From NCBI GenBank assembly GCA_016291135.1, contig JAEFAE010000004.1, positions 1 to 64,000 on the forward strand: a DNA stretch of 64,000 nucleotides, read 5' to 3'. This DNA is from Bacteroidales bacterium (GTDB taxonomy: Bacteria; Bacteroidota; Bacteroidia; Bacteroidales; F082). Positions 16,801-25,713 of the stretch are shown in pieces. The number at the start of each line of letters is the position of its first letter. Position 1 is the stretch's first letter. The position numbers and the translations under genes were made by a program. The notes beneath the pieces were generated by a model that did not search any database, was not told the origin of the DNA, and saw only the letters and a program-made list of their open reading frames with translations.

Positions 16801-19110
16801 ATGAAAAGACTGTTTTTATCTGTTATGCTGCTTGCCTTGACAAGCATGATGTTTGCCGGACCTGTCGGTCAGCAGAAAGCCCAACAACTGGGCGCCCGTT
16901 TCCTGAGCACCAGCGCTGTCGGACAACGCAACGCCACGGTCCAGCTGGACCTGGTCTCAGTGGCTACCGATGCAACGCGCAGTGCTGCCGACTATTATGT
17001 GTTCAACGTCCATGACGGCGAAGGATTCGTCATCGTCTCGGGTGACGACCGTGTGAAACCCATCTTGGCTTATTCCACCACGGGTCGGTTCAATCCCGAG
17101 GATGTGGCCGAGGGCTTTGCCTACACCTTGGACAACTTCCAGCAGGAGATCCAATATGTGCGTGAGCATAACCTTCCTGCCACGCCCGATATCGTATCGG
17201 AATGGGATGCGGTGATGAAGAGCGGTCAGATCCGCCAAGGAAGACAAGCCCGTGCGGTGGTAGGTCCCTTGTGCCAGACCATCTGGAACCAGAACTTCCC
17301 CTATAGCAGCCAGTGCCCCGAAGATGAAGAGGGAAGCGGAGGCCATGTCTACGCTGGATGTGTCGCCACGGCCATGGGTCAGGTGATGAAGTTCCACGAC
17401 TGGCCAAACCAAGGAACGGGATCCTATTCGTACCATCCGGAAGGCTACGACCCCCAACTCGCCGACTTCGGCAATACGGAATATCATTTCGAGTTGATGC
17501 CCTTGTCGCTTGACTCCACCAGCACCGAAGAGGAATACTTCTACATCGCGCAGTTCCTCCATCATTGCGGCATCGCCGTGGACATGCAGTACAGCGGCCA
17601 CGGCAGCGGCGCCTATTCGATGGATGTGCCGCCTGCGTTACGGAATTATTTTAGATATACTTGCGACGATGACGTCATGCTGGGCTATTGGGGATGGAAC
17701 TTCTATACCAACGAGCAATGGGCCCAGATGCTGAAAGACGGCGGTCTGGACGAACAGCTGCCCTTGTATTACAGCGGTGCTGACGATAACGGTCAGGGCG
17801 GCCATGCCTACGTGTGTGATGGCTATGACGAGAACGACTACTTCCACTTCAACTGGGGTTGGAGCGGCCGCGACGATGCCTGGTGTGCGATCGGCGCCCT
17901 CAACACGACCAAGTACCACTTCAACGACCAGAACAGCTTTATCGGTCACATCGTCCCCCAAAACGGCGTATACTACCAACGGACGGACAGTGTTGTTGAC
18001 TTTTCGGTGGTGGAGAATGTGGCGAAGGGCGGCACCCTGCTTAGCTGGACGAATCCTTCCTACAACCTGAATGGCGACGCCCTCACTTCCATCGAATCGA
18101 TCACCGTGCGGCGTAACAGCCAAGTGATCGCCACCTTCAACGATGCCGAAGTGGGTGCTACGATGACCTACGAGGACGACAACCTCGAGCCGGGTCTCTA
18201 TGAATATGCCGTCTACGTGACCAATGATGCGGGCATCAGCCGCAATGTCTACCGTAAGATCATGGTGGGCGAAAAGTGCGATGTGGTCTTCGAGCTCCGC
18301 GATGCGGGTGCCAACGGCTGGAAAGGCGCTGCCATCAGCGTGACCTCCGAGAGTGGCCAGCGTATCGCCGTCATCGAAATGCCTGAGGGATCGGAGCAGA
18401 CGGTGACCGTGCCCTTGCTGAGGCAGACCCTGAACTTCATCTGGAACCATGGCTGGTATCATACCCAGGAACAATTCGACACCGACTACGAGTGCTCCTT
18501 CACCATCCGTGATGCCGAGGGCAATGAGCTCTTCGTCTCCGATGAGTTGGAGGACGGCATCTTCATGACCTACGACAACAACTGCGAGTTCGGCCCCTTG
18601 ACCTGCTATCCGGTACGGAACCTGCAGGGCGAATACAACTGGGATGACGTACAAGGGTTCGGTGCCAAACTGAGTTGGGATGCGCCTTTCATTACCGCTA
18701 ACTTGCATCACTTTGTCATCTCTAGCGATGTTGCTGCAAAAGAAGCCATCGTGGTGCCCTATACTGGTGCGTCCAGCTATGAGTATCTCGATATTGCGGA
18801 TCTCCCGGGTGATTATGCCTATAGCGTCCAAAGCGTCTATCAAAGAGGGAACGAGACCTGTGAATCAGCTGCGCTCTCCGTTGAAGTCGTGATCACCGAC
18901 GTCGCAGAGCATGTTTCGAAAGTGGCCATCTATCCCAACCCGTCGACGGGCACCGTCACCGTGGAAGGAGTGGGCCATCTGACTGTGATGAACCTGCTCG
19001 GACAGACCGTCAAGGAACTTGAACTCGAAGGAAAGACCTCCATGGATCTTCCGAGAGGCGTGTTCTTTGTGCGGATCAACGGCAACACCCAGAAGCTGGT
19101 GGTCGAGTAA
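16801..19110 (+). CDS. C10-family (streptopain/SpeB-like) cysteine protease with T9SS sorting domain
   Basis: 769 residues from MKRLFLSVML, which gives a proper Sec signal; an upstream in-frame ATG would lie across the promoter. It contains a Spi/inhibitor-type propeptide (about 20-150), then peptidase C10 with the nucleophile C187 in YAGCVATAMGQ and the catalytic His H335 in GGHAYVCDGY, followed by FHFNWGW. Fibronectin-like and unassigned segments occupy 400-690, and the C-terminal 75 residues form a T9SS sorting domain (IYPNPSTG to QKLVVE). It is homologous in plan to Prevotella interpain and Porphyromonas PrtT-type proteins. It is likely secreted as a zymogen and matured autocatalytically. 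It lies between two T9SS serine proteases. Confidence 0.92.
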   Translation: MKRLFLSVMLLALTSMMFAGPVGQQKAQQLGARFLSTSAVGQRNATVQLDLVSVATDATRSAADYYVFNVHDGEGFVIVSGDDRVKPILAYSTTGRFNPEDVAEGFAYTLDNFQQEIQYVREHNLPATPDIVSEWDAVMKSGQIRQGRQARAVVGPLCQTIWNQNFPYSSQCPEDEEGSGGHVYAGCVATAMGQVMKFHDWPNQGTGSYSYHPEGYDPQLADFGNTEYHFELMPLSLDSTSTEEEYFYIAQFLHHCGIAVDMQYSGHGSGAYSMDVPPALRNYFRYTCDDDVMLGYWGWNFYTNEQWAQMLKDGGLDEQLPLYYSGADDNGQGGHAYVCDGYDENDYFHFNWGWSGRDDAWCAIGALNTTKYHFNDQNSFIGHIVPQNGVYYQRTDSVVDFSVVENVAKGGTLLSWTNPSYNLNGDALTSIESITVRRNSQVIATFNDAEVGATMTYEDDNLEPGLYEYAVYVTNDAGISRNVYRKIMVGEKCDVVFELRDAGANGWKGAAISVTSESGQRIAVIEMPEGSEQTVTVPLLRQTLNFIWNHGWYHTQEQFDTDYECSFTIRDAEGNELFVSDELEDGIFMTYDNNCEFGPLTCYPVRNLQGEYNWDDVQGFGAKLSWDAPFITANLHHFVISSDVAAKEAIVVPYTGASSYEYLDIADLPGDYAYSVQSVYQRGNETCESAALSVEVVITDVAEHVSKVAIYPNPSTGTVTVEGVGHLTVMNLLGQTVKELELEGKTSMDLPRGVFFVRINGNTQKLVVE

Positions 19111-19140
19111 GGGAAACGCAGTGTTGAAAGCTGAATGAAG

Positions 19141-19175
19141 AGAGGTGAGGGGCTTTTTCCTCGCCTCTTTTTTTG
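19141..19175. terminator. Bidirectional terminator between C10 and second S8 gene
   Basis: A 10-bp stem, AGAGGTGAGG against CCTCGCCTCT with one G-T pair, followed by a run of T on the plus strand. It serves the convergent protease genes. Confidence 0.85.
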
Positions 19176-19179
19176 TCTC

Positions 19180-20913
19180 TTACAGGACGACAGCTTTTTT
19201 CGTGACGGTTCCTTTACCGGTGACGATCGATATCAGATAAAAGCCGCTGGACAGTCCTTCAATCCTACAAGGGTTGTTGGAGGGCGTGACTTGTAGCACC
19301 AATCGTCCATCGGCGGAATACACTTGTATTTGTCGCATGTCGTCGCATGTCACGGTGAAAGCGCCTTTGGCTGGATTCGGGTAAACGAGGGCGGTATCCA
19401 AACCGGGGTCCCCAAGGGCATCGGGCGTTACGGCATTCACGGCAGCCAGGGCGTCGATGCGGCCGGCGCCGAAGTCGTTGCTTTTGTGTTCCGAGAGGGG
19501 CACGGCGGTGCGTTCCAAGATCTCATCGATCTGCTCCGGGGTGAGTTCACGGTTCTTGGAGAGCATCAGGGCGATGGTGCCGGCAACCATAGGCGTTGCC
19601 ATGGAGGTGCCGCTATTTAGGCAGTATCCATTGGAAGTATTGTAATCCAAGGATTTGATGTTTACTCCAGGAGCACACACGTCTGGACGGATGAGGCCGA
19701 TTTGGGTAGGACTTCCTGAAACATAGGGATAGTCGTTGAACTGCGTTACGTCAGTCCATGTCGATGGGCCCTCCGATGAGAAACCACCGAGAACGTCGTT
19801 GTTATCGACGGCGCCGACACAGATGACACAGCTGGTGCCTCCCGCGTTGACCATTTGGTCTTCATGTAGATAGGGCGGTGGACAGTCTCCAGGTGACCAG
19901 ATGTTATTGGGGACAGGAGCCAGCATCTGTATCTGACGTGAATTGCCAGCGCAAACGGCAGCAACTACCCCTGCGGCCAAGGTGTTGTCACAAGCCTGTC
20001 TCAACATCAGCTTCACGCTGGCATTAGGTAAAGGCTGCCCCAATGACATGTTGAGCACGTCAGCGCCATGATCCAATGCAAATTGCATTGCTTCAACCCA
20101 CAGCGTGGCTTCGGATAGGTTGTCTTCGCCATGGAACACCTTGAGAACCATGATCTCAGCATCTGGCGCGACCCCTGTCTGCGTGCCTGATGCGCCGGTG
20201 CCGACAAGGATGCCTGCCACATGGGTGCCGTGCCCCTGGGTGTCTGAAGGATCGTCGTCATGTGAATAAAAGTCGTAACCATGATGGGGATACGCTGTGC
20301 CTCCATCCCACAAACGACCTTGAAGGTCTGCGTGTGACATCTCAACGCCGGTGTCAATAATCGCAATGACTACCCCCTGGCCTGTGAAGCCGAGCTCCCA
20401 TGCCTTGTCAGCATTCACTTTCAGTAGGTTCTCTGCGATCTCACGACCGTTGCCGTACACCGCGGGGAGTGATCCCTCGTCGTCCAACGACGCCAGCTCC
20501 TCACAAGGGTAGGCCATGAGCACGTCGGCACGTTGTTTCAGCGCAGGGAGGAGGGCTTCGTCTACATGGCAGCTTACGGAGTTGACGATCCACAACGGTC
20601 GGATGTCTTCGGCCATGTCGTTGGCTTCCAGTTCCTTGAGAAAGGCTATCAACGCGTACTGTGACGCTTCCGCCTGTCGTTTCAAGGTGTTGACGACGAA
20701 CGAACGACGCGCATCCTTGGTGGGGAAGCGGCTGGCTTCCCTCGACAATGCCGCGGCATCGGATTGCTCCTTTAAAAGGATATTGACTTTGATCTTTGCT
20801 TGCGGAGCGGTTGGTCCCGGATCGGGATGGGAGCTGGAACCGGTGCTTCCCGAGGAGGCTTGGCAGGCGAGGCTGAACCCGATGGCCAGGAGGAGGAGAA
20901 GGGTCTTTTTCAT
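19180..20913 (-). CDS. Secreted subtilisin-like (S8) protease, second paralogue, T9SS sorted
   Basis: 577 residues. The signal peptide ends around LACQAS; an acylated Cys is possible but the lipobox is imperfect, and a T9SS tail argues for ordinary cleavage. A low-complexity Ser/Gly/Pro linker precedes the propeptide. The S8 catalytic triad is D187 (IIDTGV), H228 (GHGTHVAG) and S437 (GTSMATP), with N324 as oxyanion residue. The tail is a T9SS type A domain (VYPNPAKGAF to KKAVVL). Insert positions and Cys placement match the first S8 gene, so the two arose by duplication. It begins 38 bp after the radical SAM gene on the same strand and may be co-transcribed with it. Confidence 0.92.
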   Translation of the reverse strand: MKKTLLLLLAIGFSLACQASSGSTGSSSHPDPGPTAPQAKIKVNILLKEQSDAAALSREASRFPTKDARRSFVVNTLKRQAEASQYALIAFLKELEANDMAEDIRPLWIVNSVSCHVDEALLPALKQRADVLMAYPCEELASLDDEGSLPAVYGNGREIAENLLKVNADKAWELGFTGQGVVIAIIDTGVEMSHADLQGRLWDGGTAYPHHGYDFYSHDDDPSDTQGHGTHVAGILVGTGASGTQTGVAPDAEIMVLKVFHGEDNLSEATLWVEAMQFALDHGADVLNMSLGQPLPNASVKLMLRQACDNTLAAGVVAAVCAGNSRQIQMLAPVPNNIWSPGDCPPPYLHEDQMVNAGGTSCVICVGAVDNNDVLGGFSSEGPSTWTDVTQFNDYPYVSGSPTQIGLIRPDVCAPGVNIKSLDYNTSNGYCLNSGTSMATPMVAGTIALMLSKNRELTPEQIDEILERTAVPLSEHKSNDFGAGRIDALAAVNAVTPDALGDPGLDTALVYPNPAKGAFTVTCDDMRQIQVYSADGRLVLQVTPSNNPCRIEGLSSGFYLISIVTGKGTVTKKAVVL

Positions 20914-20951
20914 GGTGCTTTTTTTCTTTTAGGTGCCGACGTGCCGAAATC

Positions 20952-21902
20952 CTAACATGGGTTGAAAAACAGTCTGCCTTGCCAGGTGTCGCGCTCCTCC
21001 ATGCGTTGTTCGATGCGGTGCAGCACCTGGTCGTAACGGAGCTTCATCCAAGGCTCGGAGACAAGATAGCGGGGCGGGACCTCGCCGGCGAAGCGTTCGA
21101 TGACGAGGTCGGGGTTGAGACGCTCGGCGAAGTCGATGACGAAGTCGATGTATTCTTCCAGGTCGAAAAGATGAAACGCCTCGGGATGCTGTCGGTATTC
21201 CTCGGCCATGAGGGTGCCTTTGAAGACTTGCAGCTGGTGGAACTTGACCGTGGTCAACGGGAGCCGGGAGAGACGATCGGCAGCGTCGAGCATCATGGCC
21301 TTGGTCTCGCCAGGGAGCCCGAAGATGAGATGGGCGCCGCAGGGGATGCCGTAGTCGGCGGTGAGGCGGATGGTGCGTTCCGCCGTGGCGAAGTCATGGC
21401 CACGGCGGACGCGTCTCAACGTCTCGTCGTAGACGCTCTCCACGCCGTATTCCATCATGACGTAATGGGTCTTCTGGATCTCTTGGAGATGGCGGAGCAG
21501 GGGCGCGTCGACGAGGTCGGGACGGGTGCCGATGACGAGACCTTTGATTTCTGGTAGGATCAGCGCCTGGCGGTAGAGGTCTTGCAGCTCTTCGAGGGGT
21601 TTGTAGGTGTTGGAGTAAGGCTGGAAGTAGGCGAGGTAATGCTGGGCTTTCCTATAGCGTTTCCGGTGGAATTCGATACCTTCCTCGATCTGCTGGCGGA
21701 TGCTCTTCTCAGGCTTGCAGTAGGAGGGGTTGAAGGCGGCATTGGCACAGAAGGTGCAGCCGCCGGTGCCGAGGGTGCCGTCGCGGTTGGGACAGGTGAA
21801 GCCGGCGTCGATGCTCAGCTTTTGCACACGGCCACCGAACAGCTGGGTGAGATATGTGCTGTAGGCATTGAAGCGACGGCCGAGGTAGGAGGGAGGGATC
21901 AT
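20952..21902 (-). CDS. TIGR01212/YhcC-family radical SAM protein
   Basis: 316 residues. The radical SAM cluster ligands are in CPNRDGTLGTGGCTFC (C-x12-C-x2-C, the spacing typical of YhcC rather than CxxxCxxC). HYLAYFQPYSNTY, VIGTRPD and the GAHLIFGLPGE strand also fit the family. The reaction is not established; a role in modifying RNA or protein is generally assumed. The ATG lies only four bases from the end of a TACCTTTG promoter element, so the transcript may be leaderless. The S8 protease follows 38 bp downstream. Confidence 0.9.
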   Translation of the reverse strand: MIPPSYLGRRFNAYSTYLTQLFGGRVQKLSIDAGFTCPNRDGTLGTGGCTFCANAAFNPSYCKPEKSIRQQIEEGIEFHRKRYRKAQHYLAYFQPYSNTYKPLEELQDLYRQALILPEIKGLVIGTRPDLVDAPLLRHLQEIQKTHYVMMEYGVESVYDETLRRVRRGHDFATAERTIRLTADYGIPCGAHLIFGLPGETKAMMLDAADRLSRLPLTTVKFHQLQVFKGTLMAEEYRQHPEAFHLFDLEEYIDFVIDFAERLNPDLVIERFAGEVPPRYLVSEPWMKLRYDQVLHRIEQRMEERDTWQGRLFFNPC

Positions 21903-21906
21903 GGTG

Positions 21907-21914
21907 CAAAGGTA
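21907..21914 (-). promoter_or_regulatory. -7 element immediately before the YhcC start codon
   Basis: Minus-strand TACCTTTG, then CACC and the ATG. Only four bases separate the element from the start codon, compared with about 18-20 for most other promoters in this window. Confidence 0.6.
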
Positions 21915-21937
21915 ATAAAAAAAGGATTACCCTGTCA

Positions 21938-22001
21938 TCCCTTTCCGCTCGCCGCGGGGATTACACGCTGTGCGTGTCTTCCCTTCCCGCTCGCCGCGGG
22001 G
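21938..22001. repeat. Short direct repeats with hairpins
   Basis: Two near-identical copies of CCCTTTCCGCTCGCCGCGGGG flank a small hairpin (ACACGC-TGT-GCGTGT). The copies carry a GC-rich palindromic core. It adjoins the larger nested palindrome and contains no gene. Confidence 0.7.
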
Positions 22002-22006
22002 CCCTT

Positions 22007-22139
22007 GCATCATTGGAAGCCGGCCAGGCTGCGCCTGGCCCTGGGCTTTTGTGTTATCTCGCCCGTCTGAAAGCGAGCTTTCATCCTGGCAGGATAACAC
22101 AAAAGCCCGGCCGCTCCGCGGCCAGGCTTCCAATGATGC
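22007..22139. repeat. MITE/REP-like nested palindrome beside tRNA-Ser
   Basis: Two inverted arms, 22007-22058 and 22093-22139, start GCATCATTGGAAGCC and end GGGCTTTTGTGTTATC when read in the same sense. Each arm contains its own hairpin: GGCCAGG-CTGCG-CCTGGCC in one and GGCCG-CTCCG-CGGCC in the other. The centre has TGAAAGC-GA-GCTTTCA. The right arm ends at the discriminator base of the tRNA-Ser(CGA) gene. Confidence 0.8.
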
Positions 22140-22224
22140 GGAGAGAAAGGGATTCGAACCCTTGGAACGCAAAGCGTTCAACGGTTTTCGAGACCGCCCC
22201 GATCGACCACTCCGGCATCTCTCC
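22139..22224 (-). tRNA. tRNA-Ser (anticodon CGA)
   Basis: Reading the minus strand, the acceptor 5' arm GGAGAGA pairs with TCTCTCC and leaves G as discriminator. The anticodon loop is CTCGAAA, giving CGA. There is a long class II variable arm (GAACGC-TTT-GCGTTC) and the T arm GGTTCGAATCC. CCA is not encoded. Confidence 0.95.
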
Positions 22225-22263
22225 TATGGTCAAAAATAAAAGCGACACCGTCGCTTCATCAAG

Positions 22264-22348
22264 CGGAGACAGAGGGATTCGAACCCCCGAAGCCTTTCGG
22301 CTTAACGGTTTTCAAGACCGCCGCTATCGACCACTCAGCCATATCTCC
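22264..22348 (-). tRNA. tRNA-Ser (anticodon TGA)
   Basis: Minus strand: acceptor GGAGATA pairs with TGTCTCC with one G-T pair, the anticodon loop is CTTGAAA giving TGA, the variable arm is AAGCC-GAAA-GGCTT, and the T arm is standard. It lies 40 bp upstream of the CGA tRNA and is probably co-transcribed with it. Confidence 0.95.
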
Positions 22349-22405
22349 GCTGCAAAAGTACAACTTTTTGCGTTCACACAACGGTTTTGCCGAAAAAAAA
22401 TTCTT

Positions 22406-22413
22406 TATCTTTG
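22406..22413 (+). promoter_or_regulatory. -7 element for the TPR regulator
   Basis: TATCTTTG then CATTTTC. A TTTG 16 bases upstream is a short-spaced candidate -33 box. Confidence 0.55.
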
Positions 22414-22434
22414 CATTTTCTATGCCTGCCAATC

Positions 22435-24105
22435 ATGTCCGTTATGAGGTCCTTGGGTCGTTTGTTTTCTGGTATGGCGCTGATAGTCACCATCCTCAGT
22501 GCATGCTCGCAGAAACCTTCTGTGTTCAACGAGCGTACGACCCCGTATCATTTCCAGGAACTGGCCCAGGCCACGGCGATGATGGACTCCCTTCCCGGAC
22601 AAGCCTTGCAACTGCTTGAGAAAAACCCTCCAGAAACGGCACAAGCTGACTGGAGCGAGGTGGAACGCCAGGAATATCGGGTCCTCCTTACCGAGGCACA
22701 ATATAAGACGGGAGCGCTGGGCGTGGACAGCGAGCCGCTTGAGCCTACGGTGACGTTCTTCGACAGCCTTGTCCAGCGATTCCCCGAGGACGGCAGCCTG
22801 CGTTTCCTCCTGGCCAAAGCCCATTATTATCTTGGGACGGAAAGCACCGCCGCCCGCCACGACGTGGCGGCGGCCGCGCAGTTTGTGGCGGCCTTGGAGA
22901 CGGCCTGGGGTGGGCAGGAACCGGGTAAGGAACCCCAACAGACCCGTTTCAAAGGGCTGTGTCACTACCGTCTGGGCGAGATCCTCTACAGCTACAACAT
23001 CCAGTCCTCAGCGTTTCATGCCTTCGATTCGGCCCAGTATTACTTTGAACAGGTGCACGACACCCTGGGCGTCGCGGCCTGCATCCGAAGTGTCGGCGAG
23101 GTCTATCAAGGCAATAAGGACTACGAACGGGCGCTTGCCAAGTTCAAGGAGGCCAACCATCTGTGGAACTTCGGGGAGGCATGGTACGACCACGCCCTTG
23201 GCGGCCTCTTTTTCGAGCACCGCCAGCCCGACTCGGCAGCCGTCTATCTGGAACGTTCCTTCGAGACCGGCGGCCCCTATACCCGCATTGACGCGGCCGC
23301 CAAGTTGGCGGAGATCTGGCGGGAGCGGGGAGACCGTGAGAAAGAGGCGTTCTACACCTCGTTTTATGTGCAGAACTCCATCCGAGAGACCAACCGCTCC
23401 TCCGACAAGATGGAGATCGAGTTCATCTACGATGGCATCCAGCAGCCTGCCCAGCCGCAACGTTCCCGTGGCACCTTTATCGCCCAGCTTCCGCTCATCG
23501 CCTGCATTGTCCTTGCGCTGATCGCCTTGATGGCCTTCATCATCATCCATAACCGTCGACGCATCTCCCATATCGAACAACAGCTGTCCGTCATCGAGAA
23601 AAGCCATCGCGAAGAGGCGGAAGGCAAAGAACAGCAACTCCAGACCATCGCACAGGAGCTCGACGCCACCAAGCAGCAGCTGGAACGGCACCAACAGGCT
23701 CCTTCCATCGACTTCGAGGCGGCGATGGACCGGTTCCTCAACGCTCCCGTCACCCTCAAGATCCGTAAGTCGTTGAAGGGGAAGGACATCATGACCAAGA
23801 GCGTGGGACTCTATCCGAAGCTCAAGCTCTCGGAGATGGATTTCATCGAGGTGGTGCGGACCGCCAACAGCTGCTTCCCCGACTGCTCTTCCTATCTGCT
23901 GCGCGACTACGGCGAGCTCTCCACGGGCGACGTGCGCCATTGCTGCCTGGCACTCATGGGACTGAACGATGCCGAGATCGCCGTCCTGGAAGGCATCACC
24001 TATAGTGGCGCCAACCGACGCACCAAGCGCATCCTGTCCATCATGAACGGCGGTGCCGGCTTGGAGGAGACGGTGCTGTTATACTTGAGAAATTTATATA
24101 AATAA
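22435..24105 (+). CDS. TPR-repeat membrane regulator (Bacteroidota type)
   Basis: 556 residues from [10 protein letters not shown]; this start lies just after the promoter and gives a clean signal. The N-terminal signal ends in a lipobox-like LSAC. Tetratricopeptide-like helices follow (to about residue 330), then one transmembrane segment (about 349-372), a coiled coil rich in E and Q (380-430), and a C-terminal helical domain resembling a LuxR-type HTH ([32 protein letters not shown]). This plan, a periplasmic TPR sensor joined to a cytoplasmic DNA-binding-like domain, is common in Bacteroides and Prevotella. The ligand and target genes are unknown. The next gene is 113 bp downstream with its own promoter. 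Confidence 0.8.
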   Translation: MSVMRSLGRLFSGMALIVTILSACSQKPSVFNERTTPYHFQELAQATAMMDSLPGQALQLLEKNPPETAQADWSEVERQEYRVLLTEAQYKTGALGVDSEPLEPTVTFFDSLVQRFPEDGSLRFLLAKAHYYLGTESTAARHDVAAAAQFVAALETAWGGQEPGKEPQQTRFKGLCHYRLGEILYSYNIQSSAFHAFDSAQYYFEQVHDTLGVAACIRSVGEVYQGNKDYERALAKFKEANHLWNFGEAWYDHALGGLFFEHRQPDSAAVYLERSFETGGPYTRIDAAAKLAEIWRERGDREKEAFYTSFYVQNSIRETNRSSDKMEIEFIYDGIQQPAQPQRSRGTFIAQLPLIACIVLALIALMAFIIIHNRRRISHIEQQLSVIEKSHREEAEGKEQQLQTIAQELDATKQQLERHQQAPSIDFEAAMDRFLNAPVTLKIRKSLKGKDIMTKSVGLYPKLKLSEMDFIEVVRTANSCFPDCSSYLLRDYGELSTGDVRHCCLALMGLNDAEIAVLEGITYSGANRRTKRILSIMNGGAGLEETVLLYLRNLYK

Positions 24106-24190
24106 TTGATATACAATAAGATACATTCTATTTGTTGAGTTTGATGAAGAAAGTGAATTCATTTTTTAATACAAAGGGGTCAATTATGAA

Positions 24191-24198
24191 TATCTTTG
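24191..24198 (+). promoter_or_regulatory. -7 element for the GWxTD gene
   Basis: TATCTTTG ending 20 bases before the ATG of the GWxTD-domain gene. It supports choosing that start rather than the upstream in-frame TTG. Confidence 0.6.
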
Positions 24199-24218
24199 CA
24201 GCACAAACACATAATGCC

Positions 24219-25703
24219 ATGAAAAAAACCGTTTTGTCATTGATGCTGTGTCTGGTGCTTCCTTTTACGCTTGCCGCACAGAAGAAGTCCATCCAGTCGT
24301 TCCTCTCCTACACGACGTATTGTGTGCCGGGAGACAAACCCTTTATCGAGAATGCCTTGTCGTTCGATTGTTCCTCCGTGGTGTACAAGCAGTTCGAGCC
24401 GGGTAAGTTCAAGGCCACGGTAGAAATCCTGACCATCTTCAAGCAGGGCGACAAGGTGTGCAACTACTCCAAGATTGCCCTCGACAGCCCCGTGGTGACG
24501 GATACCCTCCAGATTGCGGGTGCCTTCCTCGATCAGCAGCGTTTCTCGCTCGACAATGGGGAATACACCATGGAGATCAGCATCACCGACTTGAACCATC
24601 CCAACCCGATTCCCTTCAAGACGGAACAGACGGTGGTGGTCGACCTGCCTGCCAACAAACCCTGCATGTCCGACATCCTTCTGGTCGACAGCTATCAGAA
24701 ATCCACAGGGACCACCAACTTCACGAAGAACGGCTATGAGATCATCCCCAGGGTGTATTCCTACTACCTGGCCAAGACCAACAGCCTGACCTTCTATGCC
24801 GAGCTCTACAACACCGACAAGTTCTACAAGGACGGCGGCCAATACCTGGTCAGCTACTACATCGAGTCGTACGAGTCGTCGGTCCGCATGAAGGACTTCT
24901 CCTTCAACAAGCGCATGGAGGTGTCCAATGTGAATGTCTTGATGAACACGATCGACATCAAGCAGCTGCCCACGGGCAACTATTACCTGGTGGTGGAGAT
25001 GCGCGACCGGAGCAACAACCTGATGGCTTCGAACAGCACGTTCTTCCAGCGCTACAACCCGGGTTGTGAGGTGAACATGGAGGACATCGCTTCTACCCAG
25101 GTCGTGAACACCTTTGCAGCTGAGATCAACAACCTCGACACCTTGCGCGAGTACATCCGCTGCCTCGATCCCCGCTGTTCCGAAACCGAGCGCGACTACG
25201 CCTATAACCTGATCAAGACCGACGACATGAAGACCATGCAGCAGTTCCTCTACACGTTCTGGTCGACCCGTTCGCCGCTGAATCCCAAGGCGGCCTGGGA
25301 TGAATACTATGCGCAGGTCAAGCGGGTCAATGCCTCTTATTCCACCAAGACCAAGAAGGGTTACATGACGGATCGTGGCTATGTCTATCTGAAATACGGT
25401 ACGCCTGACCGGATCATGGAGGAACCTTCCGAGCCGGGCGCCTATCCCTACGAGATCTGGCATTACTATGAGGTTGCCAACCAGCGTAACAAGCGGTTCG
25501 TGTTCATGTCGCGCGACATGGTCACCAACGACTTCGAGCTGATCCACTCCGATGTGGTGGGCGAGATCAACAACTACCGTTGGCAGATGATGATCTATTC
25601 CCGCTTCTATGGTCCGGACTACACGGGCGACATCATCGACCAGACGGAGGTGCCCGATGCCTGGGGTACCCGTGCCGGCGATTTGTATCGAAACCCGAGA
25701 TAA
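24219..25703 (+). CDS. GWxTD domain-containing exported protein
   Basis: 494 residues starting MKKTVLSLML with a Sec signal peptide (cleavage after LAAQ). The first 320 residues are predicted beta-rich with repeated Y/F-rich strands. The C-terminal 170 residues form the GWxTD domain: FWSTRSPLNPKAAWDEYY, GYMTDRGYVYLKYGTPD and EIWHYYE. The family occurs mostly in Bacteroidota and a few other phyla; its biochemical role is not known. The lipid A acyltransferase-like gene begins 10 bp downstream, so an envelope-related job is likely. Confidence 0.85.
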   Translation: MKKTVLSLMLCLVLPFTLAAQKKSIQSFLSYTTYCVPGDKPFIENALSFDCSSVVYKQFEPGKFKATVEILTIFKQGDKVCNYSKIALDSPVVTDTLQIAGAFLDQQRFSLDNGEYTMEISITDLNHPNPIPFKTEQTVVVDLPANKPCMSDILLVDSYQKSTGTTNFTKNGYEIIPRVYSYYLAKTNSLTFYAELYNTDKFYKDGGQYLVSYYIESYESSVRMKDFSFNKRMEVSNVNVLMNTIDIKQLPTGNYYLVVEMRDRSNNLMASNSTFFQRYNPGCEVNMEDIASTQVVNTFAAEINNLDTLREYIRCLDPRCSETERDYAYNLIKTDDMKTMQQFLYTFWSTRSPLNPKAAWDEYYAQVKRVNASYSTKTKKGYMTDRGYVYLKYGTPDRIMEEPSEPGAYPYEIWHYYEVANQRNKRFVFMSRDMVTNDFELIHSDVVGEINNYRWQMMIYSRFYGPDYTGDIIDQTEVPDAWGTRAGDLYRNPR

Positions 25704-25713
25704 CGTCACGCAG

